Shown here: positions 48,804-58,363 of the stretch, piece after piece
Layout: each line of letters begins with the position of its first letter
Numbering within the stretch: the first letter of the stretch is position 1
DNA from: Rhodobacter flavimaris
GTDB lineage: Bacteria; Pseudomonadota; Alphaproteobacteria; Rhodobacterales; Rhodobacteraceae
NCBI RefSeq assembly: GCF_021378075.1
Contig: NZ_JAJUOS010000003.1
Span: 186,001 to 250,000, forward strand
Length of the DNA: 64,000 nt
Reading direction: 5' to 3'
Notes under the pieces: generated by a model
Database searches by the model: none
Told to the model about the DNA's origin: nothing
Seen by the model: the letters and a program-made list of their open reading frames with translations, nothing else
Position numbers and translations under genes: made by a program

Positions 48804-49562
48804 TCAGACCGCCTTCGCCGCGGCCCATTGCCGGACCGCATCACCAAAGGCGTGGAAGAGCGGGCGCGATACCGGGTCATCCTCGGCATTCCATTCGGGG
48901 TGCCATTGCACCGAGAGCGTGAAGCCGGGCGCGTCCTTGACATAGATCGCCTCGGGCGTGCCGTCCTCGGCCCGGCCCTCGATCACGATACGCTCGCCCG
49001 GTGTGGCAATCCCCTGCCCGTGCAGCGTATTGGTCACCACCTCTTCGGCACCGAAAAGCGCGGCAAACCGCCCGCCGGGTTGCAAGATCACCTTGTGGCG
49101 CAGGGCGAATGCCTCTTCGAGCGTGCCCTCGGGGGGCATGCGGTGGTTCATCCGGCCGGGTAGCTCGCGGATCTCGGGGTGCAGCGTGCCGCCCATGGCG
49201 ACGTTGACCTCTTGGAAGCCGCGGCAGATGCCAAAGAAGGGCTGACCCCGCTCGACGCAGGCGCGCACCAGCGGCAGGGTGATCGCGTCGCGCGCCCGGT
49301 CAAAGGTGCCGTGCTTGTCGGTTTCGATCTCGCCATATTCCTCGGGGTGGACGTTCGGGCGCCCGCCGGTCAGAAGGAAGCCGTCGCAGACCTCCATCAA
49401 CTCCTCGATCGACAGGAACTCGGGATCGGCCGGGATCAGCAGGGGAATGCAGCCCGCGACATGGCTGACCGCGCAGGAGTTCATCTGCCCGCCCTCGTGG
49501 ACGGGATAGCGGTCGTTCACCAATCCGCGGTTACCGATGATACCTACGACGGGTCTGGTCAT
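48804..49562 (-). CDS. Gamma-glutamyl-gamma-aminobutyrate hydrolase family (PuuD-like)
   Basis: A 252-residue class I glutamine amidotransferase-like hydrolase. The nucleophile elbow FFGICRGFQEVNV has Cys113; His221 and Glu223 in WHPEW complete the triad. GFLLTGGRPNVHPEEYGE is typical of the PuuD group, which releases GABA in putrescine degradation. No other puu gene is nearby and it is paired with a sugar isomerase, so another gamma-glutamyl substrate is possible. The start at 49562 has AGGAGCG upstream. Confidence 0.85.
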   Translation of the reverse strand: MTRPVVGIIGNRGLVNDRYPVHEGGQMNSCAVSHVAGCIPLLIPADPEFLSIEELMEVCDGFLLTGGRPNVHPEEYGEIETDKHGTFDRARDAITLPLVRACVERGQPFFGICRGFQEVNVAMGGTLHPEIRELPGRMNHRMPPEGTLEEAFALRHKVILQPGGRFAALFGAEEVVTNTLHGQGIATPGERIVIEGRAEDGTPEAIYVKDAPGFTLSVQWHPEWNAEDDPVSRPLFHAFGDAVRQWAAAKAV

Positions 49563-49665
49563 TGCACGCTCCTTTCGGATCAAGCTAACCCTCTGCCATC
49601 GTGTTGAAAAGCTCGAAGAATGCGCAACCCCTGTGCGGAGGTGCGCCTGCCCGTGCTATAGGCGC

Positions 49666-51822
49666 TTAGCGCACAAGCGCCTTCACCTGTGCCCGGCGCT
49701 GATGCAGAACCGGCTCGGTATAGCCCGAGGGCTGCACACGCCCCAAGAAGACCAGATCGCAAGCCGCCTGGAAGGCAAGCCCGTCGTAGCCCGGCGCCAT
49801 CGGGGTGTAGTTCCGGTCGCCCGCGTTCTGGCGATCCACCACCTTGGCCATCTTGCGCAGTGCCTCCATCACGCGGCCCTCGCTGACCACGCCATGATGC
49901 AGCCAGTTCGCCAACGCCTGCGAGCTGATCCGGCAGGTCGCGCGGTCCTCCATCAGGCCGACGTCGTGGATGTCGGGCACAGTCGAGCACCCCACCCCCT
50001 GATCGACCCACCGCACGACATAACCAAGAATGCCCTGTGCATTGTTTTCGATCTCGGCGGTGATATCGGCATCCGAGTAGTTGCGCCCCGCTGCCAGCGG
50101 GATCGTTAGCAGATCGTCTAGCCGCGAGGGGCGCTTCATCGCCGCGATCTCGCGCTGGCGGGCCTTCACATCGACCCGGTGGTAATGCGTGGCGTGCAAC
50201 GTGGCCGCCGTGGGGCTGGGAACCCAGGCACAGTTCGCGCCGGCCATCGGATGAGCCAGCTTCTGCTCCAGCATGTCGGCCATGCGGTCGGGCATCGCCC
50301 ACATCCCCTTGCCGATCTGCGCCTTGCCCGCCAGCCCGCATTTCAGGCCAATATCGACGTTGCGATCCTCATAGGCCTGGATCCAGGGCTGGGATTTCAT
50401 CTCGCCCTTGCGCAGCATCGGCCCGGCCTCCATCGAGCTGTGGATCTCGTCGCCCGTGCGGTCGAGGAAGCCCGTGTTGATGAAGGCCACGCGGTGCTTG
50501 GCGGCACGGATGCATTCCTTGAGGTTGACCGAGGTCCGGCGCTCCTCATCCATGATGCCCAGCTTCACGGTATGGCGCGGCAGGCCAAGGCAGTCCTCGA
50601 CCCGGTCGAATATCTCGCAGGCGAAGGCGACCTCTTCCGGGCCGTGCATCTTGGGCTTCACCACATAGACCGAACCGGTGACCGAGTTGCGCGCGCCCGC
50701 GTCCTTTTGCAGGTCGTGCAGCGCGCAAAGCGTGGTGACCATCGCATCCATCAGCCCCTCGAAGACCTCATCGCCATCGCGCGTCAGGATCGCGGGGTTG
50801 GTCATCAGGTGGCCCACATTGCGCACCAGCATCAGGGCACGGCCCTTCAACGTGACCTCGCCCCCCTCTGGGGCAGTGAAGCTCAGATCCGGGTTCAGCG
50901 CGCGAACAAAGCTGCACTCGCCCTTGCTGACAACTTCGGTCAGATCGCCGCGCATCAGGCCAAGCCAGTTGGAATAGGCCTGCACCTTGTCGTCCGCATC
51001 GACGCAGGCCACCGAATCCTCGCAATCCATGATCGACGAGAGCGCGGATTCAAGCCGCACATCGCTGATCCCCGCCGGATCGCCGCAGCCGATGGGGTGC
51101 TCGGGGTCGATGTCCACGATCACATGCAGCCCGTTGTTCTTCAGCACGACCGAGGTTGGCGCGACCGCCGCGCCGGCATAGCCCGCGAATTGAGCCGGAT
51201 CGCGCAGGCCGGTTTCCTCCTCGCCCTCTGCGAAAAGCCCGCCATCCTGCACCCAAAGCCGCGTGACCGAGGCCCAGCTGCCCCCCACCAAGGGCGCGGC
51301 CTTGTCCAGAAACGCCTTCGCCCGCGCGATCACCCGCGCGCCACGCGCCGCATCGAACCCTGCCCCCTCAGCGCGGTCACCCAACGCATCGGTGCCGTAA
51401 AGCGCATCATAAAGGCTACCCCAGCGCGCATTGGCGGCGTTGAGCGCATAGCGCGCATTAGTGATCGGCACGACAAGCTGCGGCCCGCAAACATCGGCGA
51501 ATTCAGGGTCGGTCGCAGGGGTCTCGATGTCGAAATCCGGCCCCTCGGGCAGCAGATAGCCGATCTCGACCAGAAATTCCTTGTAGGCGACCGGGTCATG
51601 CCCCTTGCCACGGTTATGCAGGTGCCAGTCGTCGATCCGCGCCTGAATCGCCTCGCGCTTGTCCAGCAGGGCCCGGTTCGTCGGCCCGAGGTCATGCAGC
51701 AGGGCCGACAGCCCCTTCCAGAACTTCGCGGTATCGACGCCCGTGCCAGGCAGCGCCCGTTCCTCGATGAAGGCAGCCAGTTCGGCTGCAACCTCAAGAC
51801 CTTCGCGCTCCACTCGTTCCAT
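49666..51822 (-). CDS. glcB: Malate synthase G
   Basis: Malate synthase G condenses glyoxylate with acetyl-CoA. The 718-residue length is that of the G isoform. Conserved segments are [74 protein letters not shown] and [27 protein letters not shown] site lies six bases before the ATG. No isocitrate lyase is nearby, so it may serve glycolate use or an ethylmalonyl-CoA-type pathway instead. Confidence 0.96.
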   Translation of the reverse strand: MERVEREGLEVAAELAAFIEERALPGTGVDTAKFWKGLSALLHDLGPTNRALLDKREAIQARIDDWHLHNRGKGHDPVAYKEFLVEIGYLLPEGPDFDIETPATDPEFADVCGPQLVVPITNARYALNAANARWGSLYDALYGTDALGDRAEGAGFDAARGARVIARAKAFLDKAAPLVGGSWASVTRLWVQDGGLFAEGEEETGLRDPAQFAGYAGAAVAPTSVVLKNNGLHVIVDIDPEHPIGCGDPAGISDVRLESALSSIMDCEDSVACVDADDKVQAYSNWLGLMRGDLTEVVSKGECSFVRALNPDLSFTAPEGGEVTLKGRALMLVRNVGHLMTNPAILTRDGDEVFEGLMDAMVTTLCALHDLQKDAGARNSVTGSVYVVKPKMHGPEEVAFACEIFDRVEDCLGLPRHTVKLGIMDEERRTSVNLKECIRAAKHRVAFINTGFLDRTGDEIHSSMEAGPMLRKGEMKSQPWIQAYEDRNVDIGLKCGLAGKAQIGKGMWAMPDRMADMLEQKLAHPMAGANCAWVPSPTAATLHATHYHRVDVKARQREIAAMKRPSRLDDLLTIPLAAGRNYSDADITAEIENNAQGILGYVVRWVDQGVGCSTVPDIHDVGLMEDRATCRISSQALANWLHHGVVSEGRVMEALRKMAKVVDRQNAGDRNYTPMAPGYDGLAFQAACDLVFLGRVQPSGYTEPVLHQRRAQVKALVR

Positions 51823-52079
51823 CTTCTGCCTCCCCTGACATGCAGACCTAATCTTGGGCAGTCGTGCCGCCCTGTCCAGAGATTTGCAGCATTCTGATAC
51901 AATTTTGGTGAGCCGCCCTAACCAATTTCGGCAATTTGAGCGATTTTCGGCCCAACATGTCCTGAAAAACCGGCACCCGCCTGCCAGCCTGCCTACGCCG
52001 CAAGCTGTGACCCGCCATCGGCTTGAACCCCCGCGAACCGCGCCCTAGGCTCCGCCCGAAAACGTTTGCAGGAGCAGTC
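51823..52079. promoter_or_regulatory. Divergent promoter region between glcB and pepN
   Basis: This 257-base gap has no gene. On the plus strand AATTTCGGC (51924-51932) and ATTTTCGGC (51943-51951) form an imperfect direct repeat about 18 bases apart, in an A/T-richer patch. It may be a binding site for a regulator of glcB. I cannot fix a promoter with confidence. Confidence 0.3.
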
Positions 52080-54626
52080 ATGGACGGCACCACCTACCTG
52101 GCCGATTACACCCCCCACCCGTTCAGCATCGACAAGGTCTCGCTCTGCTTCCGGCTGGCCCCGGGCGCGACGCGCGTTCAGACGCGCATCGAAATGACGC
52201 CGCTTTCCCCCGGTGCCGCCCTGCGCCTCGACGGCGAGCAACTGCGCCTGATCTCGGCGGCCATCGACGGGGTGGCGCTGACGCCGTCGGACTACCTCAT
52301 CACCCCGAGCGGCATGACGATCCACCCCGCAGCCCTGCCCGAAGCGCCCTTTACCCTGGAGACCGAGGTCGAGATCGCCCCCGAGGGCAACACCGCGCTT
52401 GAGGGCCTATACATGTCCAACGGCATGTATTGCACCCAATGCGAGGCCGAGGGCTTTCGCAAGATCACCTATTACCCCGACCGCCCCGACGTGATGGCCC
52501 CCTTCCACGTGCGGATCGAGGGCGATCTGCCCGTCCTTCTGTCGAACGGCAACCCGGTCGCCTCGGGGCCCGGCTGGGCCGAATGGGACGACCCCTGGCC
52601 CAAACCCGCCTATCTCTTCGCCCTCGTCGCGGGCGATCTGGTCGCGCATTCGGGCAGCTTCACCACCGCCTCGGGCCGCGCGGTCGCGCTGAATATCTAC
52701 GTGCGCCCGGGCGACGAGGACCGCTGCGCCTTCGCCCTTGGCGCGCTGCAACGCTCGATGAAATGGGACGAAGAGGCCTACGGGCGCGAATACGATCTCG
52801 ACATCTTCAACATCGTTGCGGTCGATGACTTCAACATGGGCGCGATGGAGAACAAGGGGCTGAATATCTTCAACTCCAAGCTGGTGCTGGCGTCGCCCGA
52901 GACCGCGACGGACACCGATTACGAGCGGATCGAGGCGGTCATCGCGCATGAGTATTTCCACAACTGGACCGGCAACCGCATCACCTGCCGCGACTGGTTC
53001 CAGCTGTGCCTGAAAGAGGGGCTGACCGTCTTCCGCGACCAGTCCTTCACCGCCGACATGCGCCTTGGCCCGGTCAAGCGGATCGAGGATGTAATCGCCC
53101 TGCGCGCCCGCCAGTTCCGCGAGGATCAAGGCCCGCTCGCCCATCCCCCGCGCCCCGACCACTACCGCGAGATCAACAATTTTTACACCGCGACCGTCTA
53201 TGAAAAAGGGGCCGAGGTTGTGGGAATGCTGCGCACGCTGGTGGGCGATGACGGCTACCGCAAGGCGCTCGACCTATATTTCGACCGCCACGACGGGCAG
53301 GCCTGCACGATTGAGGACTGGATTGCGGTGTTTCAGGACAGCTCGGGCCGCGATCTGAGCCAGTTCAAGCACTGGTACACCGACGCGGGCACCCCGCGCC
53401 TGAGCGTGACCGACGATTACGCCGATGGCAACTACACCCTGACTTTCGAGCAACACACCCCCCCTACCCCCGGCCAGCCGCTGAAGGCCTCCCGCCATAT
53501 GCCGATCGCCGTGGGGCTGCTGTCGCCCAACGGCGACGAGGTGGTGCCGACGACCGTCCTTGAGATGACCGAGGCACGGCAGAGCTTTACCTTCCCCGGC
53601 CTCTCCTCGCGCCCGGTGCCCTCGATCCTGCGCAACTTCTCTGCCCCCGTCGTGCTGGAGCGCGCCGCAAGCCCCGCCGAACAGGCCTTTCTGCTGGCGC
53701 ATGACACCGACCCCTTCAACCGGTGGGAGGCCGCCCGCAGCCTCGCCCGCCAAACCCTCATGGATATGACCAAGGGCGCCCCGCCCAAGGCCGAATATCT
53801 TGACGCCATCGGCCGCCTTCTGACCGATGACAGCGCCGACCCGGCCTTCCGCGCCCTGATCCTTCGCCTACCCGGCGAGGATGAGATTGCTCAGGCCCTC
53901 CACGCAAGCGGCACCACCCCCGACCCGGAGGCGATCCACACCGCCCGGGGCGCGCTGATGACCACGCTGGCCCACCGCCACGAGGCCGCGCTGAGCGCAA
54001 CCTACGAAGCCATGGCCGTCCCCGGCGCCTATACCCCCGACGCCGCCCCGGCGGGTCGCCGCGCCCTGCGCCTTGCGGCACTGGCGCTGTTGACGCAAAT
54101 CGACGGCGCCAGACGAGCAGCAGCCCTCTTTGCATCGGCCGACAACATGACCGAAAGCCTCGGCGCCCTGTCGAATCTGATTACCGCAGGCAAAGCCGAA
54201 GACGCGCTCGAACAGTTCCGCAGCCGCTGGCAAGATGTGCGGCTGGTGATGGACAAGTGGTTCCTGGTGCAAGCCTCACTCTGCCCGCCCGAAACCGCCG
54301 CCGAGCGCGTCACTGCCCTCGCAGCCGACCCGGCATTCGAGTGGAAAAACCCCAATCGTTTCCGAAGCTTGCTCGGCGGCTTCTCCGCCAACCACGCGGG
54401 CTTCCATCGGGCGGATGGCGCGGGCTACCGTTTCTATGGCGACTGGCTGCTCCGCCTCGACCCGCTCAACCCGCAAACGGCAGCGCGCATGTCCACGGCC
54501 TTCGAAACCTGGCCGCGCTATGACAAGACGCGCCAAACGCTGGTCCGCGCGGAACTCGAACGCATCGCCTCGACCGAAGGCCTCAGCCGAGACCTGTCGG
54601 AAATGACTGCGCGGCTTCTGGGGTAA
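52080..54626 (+). CDS. pepN: Aminopeptidase N
   Basis: An M1-family zinc aminopeptidase of 848 residues, close to E. coli PepN in length. The GAMEN exopeptidase motif is at 254-258. The zinc motif HEYFH is at 290-294 with the third ligand Glu313. The opening TTYLADYTPHPFSIDKVSL is characteristic of proteobacterial PepN. The ATG at 52080 has AGGAG six bases upstream; the longer frame lacks this. It is followed at once by a stable hairpin. Confidence 0.96.
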   Translation: MDGTTYLADYTPHPFSIDKVSLCFRLAPGATRVQTRIEMTPLSPGAALRLDGEQLRLISAAIDGVALTPSDYLITPSGMTIHPAALPEAPFTLETEVEIAPEGNTALEGLYMSNGMYCTQCEAEGFRKITYYPDRPDVMAPFHVRIEGDLPVLLSNGNPVASGPGWAEWDDPWPKPAYLFALVAGDLVAHSGSFTTASGRAVALNIYVRPGDEDRCAFALGALQRSMKWDEEAYGREYDLDIFNIVAVDDFNMGAMENKGLNIFNSKLVLASPETATDTDYERIEAVIAHEYFHNWTGNRITCRDWFQLCLKEGLTVFRDQSFTADMRLGPVKRIEDVIALRARQFREDQGPLAHPPRPDHYREINNFYTATVYEKGAEVVGMLRTLVGDDGYRKALDLYFDRHDGQACTIEDWIAVFQDSSGRDLSQFKHWYTDAGTPRLSVTDDYADGNYTLTFEQHTPPTPGQPLKASRHMPIAVGLLSPNGDEVVPTTVLEMTEARQSFTFPGLSSRPVPSILRNFSAPVVLERAASPAEQAFLLAHDTDPFNRWEAARSLARQTLMDMTKGAPPKAEYLDAIGRLLTDDSADPAFRALILRLPGEDEIAQALHASGTTPDPEAIHTARGALMTTLAHRHEAALSATYEAMAVPGAYTPDAAPAGRRALRLAALALLTQIDGARRAAALFASADNMTESLGALSNLITAGKAEDALEQFRSRWQDVRLVMDKWFLVQASLCPPETAAERVTALAADPAFEWKNPNRFRSLLGGFSANHAGFHRADGAGYRFYGDWLLRLDPLNPQTAARMSTAFETWPRYDKTRQTLVRAELERIASTEGLSRDLSEMTARLLG

Positions 54627-54632
54627 CCGGCA

Positions 54633-54655
54633 AGAAGGGGGCAGCGCCCCCTTCT
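54633..54655. terminator. Hairpin after pepN (repeat-family fragment)
   Basis: AGAAGGGGGC (54633-54642) pairs perfectly with GCCCCCTTCT (54646-54655) over a three-base loop, seven bases after the pepN stop. It resembles the first hairpin of the intergenic repeat family. There is no long U-tract, so termination strength is uncertain. Confidence 0.55.
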
Positions 54656-54740
54656 GCCTCCGCCGCCAGCGCAGCAAGGCTTGCCCCTCGCGCGCCCCTG
54701 TCCTAGAAGGCAGGTAACCTACGGATGACGGAAGCGGACC

Positions 54741-56258
54741 ATGCTCGACCACCTTTCCTATAAAGCCCCCGAACCCAAAGTCATTGCTGGCGCGAAATCC
54801 GACTGGGAGCTGGTGATCGGCCTTGAGGTTCACGCCCAGGTCAGCTCGAACGCCAAGCTCTTCTCGGGCGCCTCGACGACCTTCGGAGCGGAACCCAACT
54901 CGAACGTGGCCTTCGTGGACGCGGCAATGCCGGGGATGCTTCCGGTGATCAACGAGTTCTGCGTGGCCCAAGCCGTGCGCACCGGGCTTGGCCTGAAGGC
55001 CGAGATAAACCTGCGTTCCGCCTTCGACCGCAAGAACTACTTCTACCCGGACCTCCCGCAGGGCTACCAGATCAGCCAGCTTTACCACCCCATCGTGGGT
55101 GAGGGTGAGATCATCGTCGACATGGGGCCGGGCGTTGCCCGCCGCGTGCGGATTGAGCGCATCCACCTTGAACAGGACGCTGGTAAGTCGATCCACGACA
55201 TGGACCCGAACATGTCCTTCGTCGATCTCAATCGCACCGGCGTCGCGCTGATGGAAATAGTCTCGCGCCCCGACATCCGCGGACCCGAGGAAGCAGCCGC
55301 CTATGTCGGCAAGCTGCGCCAGATCCTGCGTTACCTAGGCACCTGCGACGGCAACATGCAAAACGGCAACCTGCGCTGCGACGTGAACGTCTCGGTCTGC
55401 AAGCCGGGCGCCTATGAGAAATTCCAGGAAGGCGGCGATTTCTCGCATCTTGGCACGCGCTGCGAGATCAAGAACATGAACTCGATGCGCTTCATTCAGC
55501 AGGCCATCGAATTCGAGGCCCGCCGCCAGATCGCCATCGTCGAGGATGGCGGCAAGGTCGTACAGGAAACCCGCCTGTATGATCCGGACAAGGGCGAGAC
55601 GCGCTCGATGCGTTCCAAGGAAGAGGCGCATGACTATCGCTACTTCCCCTGCCCCGACCTGCTGCCGCTGGAAATCGAGCAGGGCTGGGTGGACGACATC
55701 GCCGCAACCATGCCGGAATTGCCCGATGAGAAGAAGGCACGTTTCGTCACGGATCTCGGCCTGTCGGAATACGACGCCTCGGTGCTGACTGCCGAGGTCG
55801 AGAACGCGGATTACTTCGAGGCAGTGGTAGCCGAGGCGGGCGACGGCAAGCTGGCGGCCAACTGGGTCATCAACGAGCTTTTCGGTCGCCTCAAGAAGGA
55901 AGGGCACGAGATCACCGACAGCCCGGTCAACCCGGCGCAGCTTGGCGGCATCATCAAGCTGATCAAGGCGGGCGACATCTCGGGCAAGATCGGCAAGGAC
56001 GTGTTCGAGATCGTCTACACCGAGGGCGGCGACCCGGCACAGATCGTCGAGGCGCGCGGCATGAAGCAGGTCACCGACCTCGGCGCGATCGAGAAGGCGG
56101 TGGACGAGATCATCGCCGCCAACCCGGCGCAGGTCGAGAAGGCCCAGCAGAACCCGAAGCTTGCGGGCTGGTTCACCGGACAGGTCATCAAGGCCTCGGG
56201 CGGCAAGGCAAACCCGGCGGCGGTGAACGAGATCGTGGCGAAGAAACTCGGCCTCTGA
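54741..56258 (+). CDS. gatB: Aspartyl/glutamyl-tRNA(Asn/Gln) amidotransferase subunit B
   Basis: GatB is the tRNA-binding and transamidating subunit of GatCAB, which turns Glu-tRNA(Gln) into Gln-tRNA(Gln). The 505 residues include [55 protein letters not shown] and [15 protein letters not shown], and the C-terminal YqeY-like domain (about 360-505; [13 protein letters not shown]). gatA and gatC are not in the window. It ends at a clear hairpin. Confidence 0.97.
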   Translation: MLDHLSYKAPEPKVIAGAKSDWELVIGLEVHAQVSSNAKLFSGASTTFGAEPNSNVAFVDAAMPGMLPVINEFCVAQAVRTGLGLKAEINLRSAFDRKNYFYPDLPQGYQISQLYHPIVGEGEIIVDMGPGVARRVRIERIHLEQDAGKSIHDMDPNMSFVDLNRTGVALMEIVSRPDIRGPEEAAAYVGKLRQILRYLGTCDGNMQNGNLRCDVNVSVCKPGAYEKFQEGGDFSHLGTRCEIKNMNSMRFIQQAIEFEARRQIAIVEDGGKVVQETRLYDPDKGETRSMRSKEEAHDYRYFPCPDLLPLEIEQGWVDDIAATMPELPDEKKARFVTDLGLSEYDASVLTAEVENADYFEAVVAEAGDGKLAANWVINELFGRLKKEGHEITDSPVNPAQLGGIIKLIKAGDISGKIGKDVFEIVYTEGGDPAQIVEARGMKQVTDLGAIEKAVDEIIAANPAQVEKAQQNPKLAGWFTGQVIKASGGKANPAAVNEIVAKKLGL

Positions 56259-56267
56259 TACAACTAA

Positions 56268-56291
56268 AAAGGGCGCCTGCGGGCGCCCTTT
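56268..56291. terminator. Bidirectional terminator between gatB and the ZIP gene
   Basis: AAAGGGCGCC (56268-56277) and GGCGCCCTTT (56282-56291) form a perfect ten-pair stem with a TGCG loop. An A-run (AAAAA) on the left gives a good U-tract on the minus strand; the right side has only a short T-run. It serves the convergent gatB and ZIP genes. Confidence 0.8.
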
Positions 56292-56308
56292 GCAGTTCCG
56301 GCCGGCCC

Positions 56309-57079
56309 TTAGGCTAGCGTCACATCCAGGAACATCATCAGGATCAGGCCGAACAGCATGCCCGCCGTTGCGCGGTTCTGATGCCCGTTGCGGTGCGTCT
56401 CGGGCAGGATCTCGTGGCTGATGATATAGAGCATCGCGCCCGCCGCGAAGGTCAGCCCCCACGGCAACAGCGTGCCCGAGATCGACACGGCCGTCGCTCC
56501 GACCAGCGAGCCGACCGGCTCGACAAGTCCGGTCAGCATGGTGACGAAGAAGGCGCGGGTTCGGGTGTAGCCCTGCCCCACCAGTGCGACCGCGACAGCC
56601 AGCCCCTCGGGGATGTCTTGCAGTGATATGCCGGTCATCACCGAAAGCCCCTTGGCGCGATCGGCGCCGAAGGCCACGCCGATCGACAGGCCTTCGGGTA
56701 TATTGTGGATGGTAATCGCCAGCACAAACAGCCAGATCCGCGCTAGGCGCGCGGCATCCGCACCTTCACGCCCCGAGGTGAAATGCTCATGCGGCAGGAT
56801 ATGGTTGAGCCATGCCACGAAACCCGCCCCAAGCGCGATTCCGACCGCCGCCACCGCTGCCGCGATCCAGACCGCGCCGAACATCTGCTCGGCCACCGCG
56901 ATGCCAGGCAGGATCAGCGAGAAATAGGAGGCCGAGAGCATCACCCCCGCCGCGAACCCCAGCATCGTGTCGGCCGTGCGCTGCGACATTGACTTGCCGA
57001 TCAGAGCCGGAATGGCCCCCGCCGTGGTTGCCGCGGCCGCCACGAGGCCGCCCGCCACCCCGTAAAGAATATTGTCCAT
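56309..57079 (-). CDS. ZIP family metal transporter
   Basis: A 256-residue membrane protein with about eight helices. The ZIP binuclear-metal motifs are HNIPEGLSIGVAFG and GISLQDIPEGLAVAVAL, with YIISHEILPETHRNG further on. Zinc import is the usual role; iron or manganese is possible. No long His-rich loop is seen. The start at 57079 (MDNILYGVAGG) was chosen over an earlier in-frame ATG-like start because it begins the first membrane helix. Confidence 0.88.
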   Translation of the reverse strand: MDNILYGVAGGLVAAAATTAGAIPALIGKSMSQRTADTMLGFAAGVMLSASYFSLILPGIAVAEQMFGAVWIAAAVAAVGIALGAGFVAWLNHILPHEHFTSGREGADAARLARIWLFVLAITIHNIPEGLSIGVAFGADRAKGLSVMTGISLQDIPEGLAVAVALVGQGYTRTRAFFVTMLTGLVEPVGSLVGATAVSISGTLLPWGLTFAAGAMLYIISHEILPETHRNGHQNRATAGMLFGLILMMFLDVTLA

Positions 57080-57163
57080 CGCATGCTCCGTTTGGGGGCA
57101 ATCCACCCGAGCCTCCCGCAAAGTGCAAGATGCTAAAGTTCAGGATTGCCTCAAACGCGCAAA

Positions 57164-57186
57164 ATTGGTAAACCCAACTAACCAAT
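57164..57186. promoter_or_regulatory. Inverted repeat upstream of lldD
   Basis: ATTGGT (57164-57169) and ACCAAT (57181-57186) are perfect inverted half-sites with an 11-base spacer. The repeat ends 13 bases before the lldD ATG, just ahead of its GGAGGG site. ATTGGT-type half-sites resemble those of LldR-class GntR repressors, though the spacer here is longer than the usual form. Confidence 0.45.
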
Positions 57187-57199
57187 CAGCGGAGGGACC

Positions 57200-58363
57200 A
57201 TGCCAGTCATCACCTGCATCGACGACCTGAAGCGCCTGCACAAGCGCCGCACCCCCAAGATGTTTTACGATTACGCGGAAAGCGGATCGTATTCCGAACA
57301 GACCTTCCGCGAAAATACCTCTGATTTCGCGCAGATCCGCCTGCGCCAGAAAGTGGCCGTGGATATGTCGGGGCGCTCGACCGAAAGCGCGATGGTCGGG
57401 CAGAAGGTGGCCATGCCGGTGGCGCTGGCGCCGGTCGGGCTGACGGGGATGCAGCGCGCCGATGGCGAGATAAAGGCCGCGCGCGCCGCCGCCAAGTTCG
57501 GGGTTCCCTTCACCCTTTCGACCATGTCGATCTGCTCGATCGAGGACGTGGCCGAGGCGACGCAGGCGCCCTTCTGGTTCCAGATCTACACGCTCAACGA
57601 CGACAAGTTTAACCGCGACGTGCTGAACCGCGCCAAGGCGGCGGGCTGTTCGGCGCTGGTGATCACGGTTGACCTGCAAATCCTTGGCCAGCGCCACAAA
57701 GACCTCAAGAACGGCCTGACCGCGCCGCCGAAATTCACCCTGCCCGTGCTGATGGACCTGGCCACCAAGTGGCAATGGGGCCTTGAGATGCTGGGCACCA
57801 AGCGGCGCTTCTTCGGCAATATCGTGGGCCATGTCGAGGGCGTCTCCGACCCCTCTTCGCTGTCCACCTGGACGGCCGAGAAATTCGACCCGACGCTGAA
57901 CTGGGACAAGATCAAGAAGCTGATGGATATGTGGGGCGGCAAGGTCATCCTGAAGGGCATTTTGGACGTCGAGGATGCCGAGATGGCGGCCTCGGTGGGC
58001 GCCGATGCCATCGTGGTGTCGAACCATGGCGGGCGTCAGCTCGATGGCGCGCTGTCCTCGATCCGCGTGCTGCCCGAGATCGTCTCGGCAGTCGGCAACA
58101 AGACCGAGGTCTGGCTTGATAGCGGCATCCGCTCGGGTCAGGACGTACTCAAGGCGCTGGCGCTTGGTGCGAAGGGCACAATGATCGGGCGCGCCTTCGT
58201 CTATGGACTTGGCGCCATGGGCGAGCCGGGCGTGACCAAGGCGCTCGAGGTGATCCAGAAGGAACTCGACATCTCGATGGCACTATGCGGCGAGCGCAAC
58301 GTGCATGACCTCAAGCGCGAGAACCTGCTGATCCCGCACGGGTTCCTGAACGCCTATAGCTGA
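57200..58363 (+). CDS. lldD: L-lactate dehydrogenase, FMN-dependent (quinone-linked)
   Basis: A 387-residue alpha-hydroxy-acid dehydrogenase that oxidises L-lactate to pyruvate. FMN and substrate sites are visible: YDYAESGSYSE near the N-terminus, APVGLTGMQRADGEI, PFWFQIYTLNDD, the catalytic SNHGGRQLDGALSS (His276) and LDSGIRSGQDVLKALALGA. L-lactate is the best call but other 2-hydroxy acids are possible. GGAGGG lies four bases before the ATG. Its stop overlaps the convergent MFS gene by ten bases. Electrons would enter the quinone pool. Confidence 0.92.
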   Translation: MPVITCIDDLKRLHKRRTPKMFYDYAESGSYSEQTFRENTSDFAQIRLRQKVAVDMSGRSTESAMVGQKVAMPVALAPVGLTGMQRADGEIKAARAAAKFGVPFTLSTMSICSIEDVAEATQAPFWFQIYTLNDDKFNRDVLNRAKAAGCSALVITVDLQILGQRHKDLKNGLTAPPKFTLPVLMDLATKWQWGLEMLGTKRRFFGNIVGHVEGVSDPSSLSTWTAEKFDPTLNWDKIKKLMDMWGGKVILKGILDVEDAEMAASVGADAIVVSNHGGRQLDGALSSIRVLPEIVSAVGNKTEVWLDSGIRSGQDVLKALALGAKGTMIGRAFVYGLGAMGEPGVTKALEVIQKELDISMALCGERNVHDLKRENLLIPHGFLNAYS

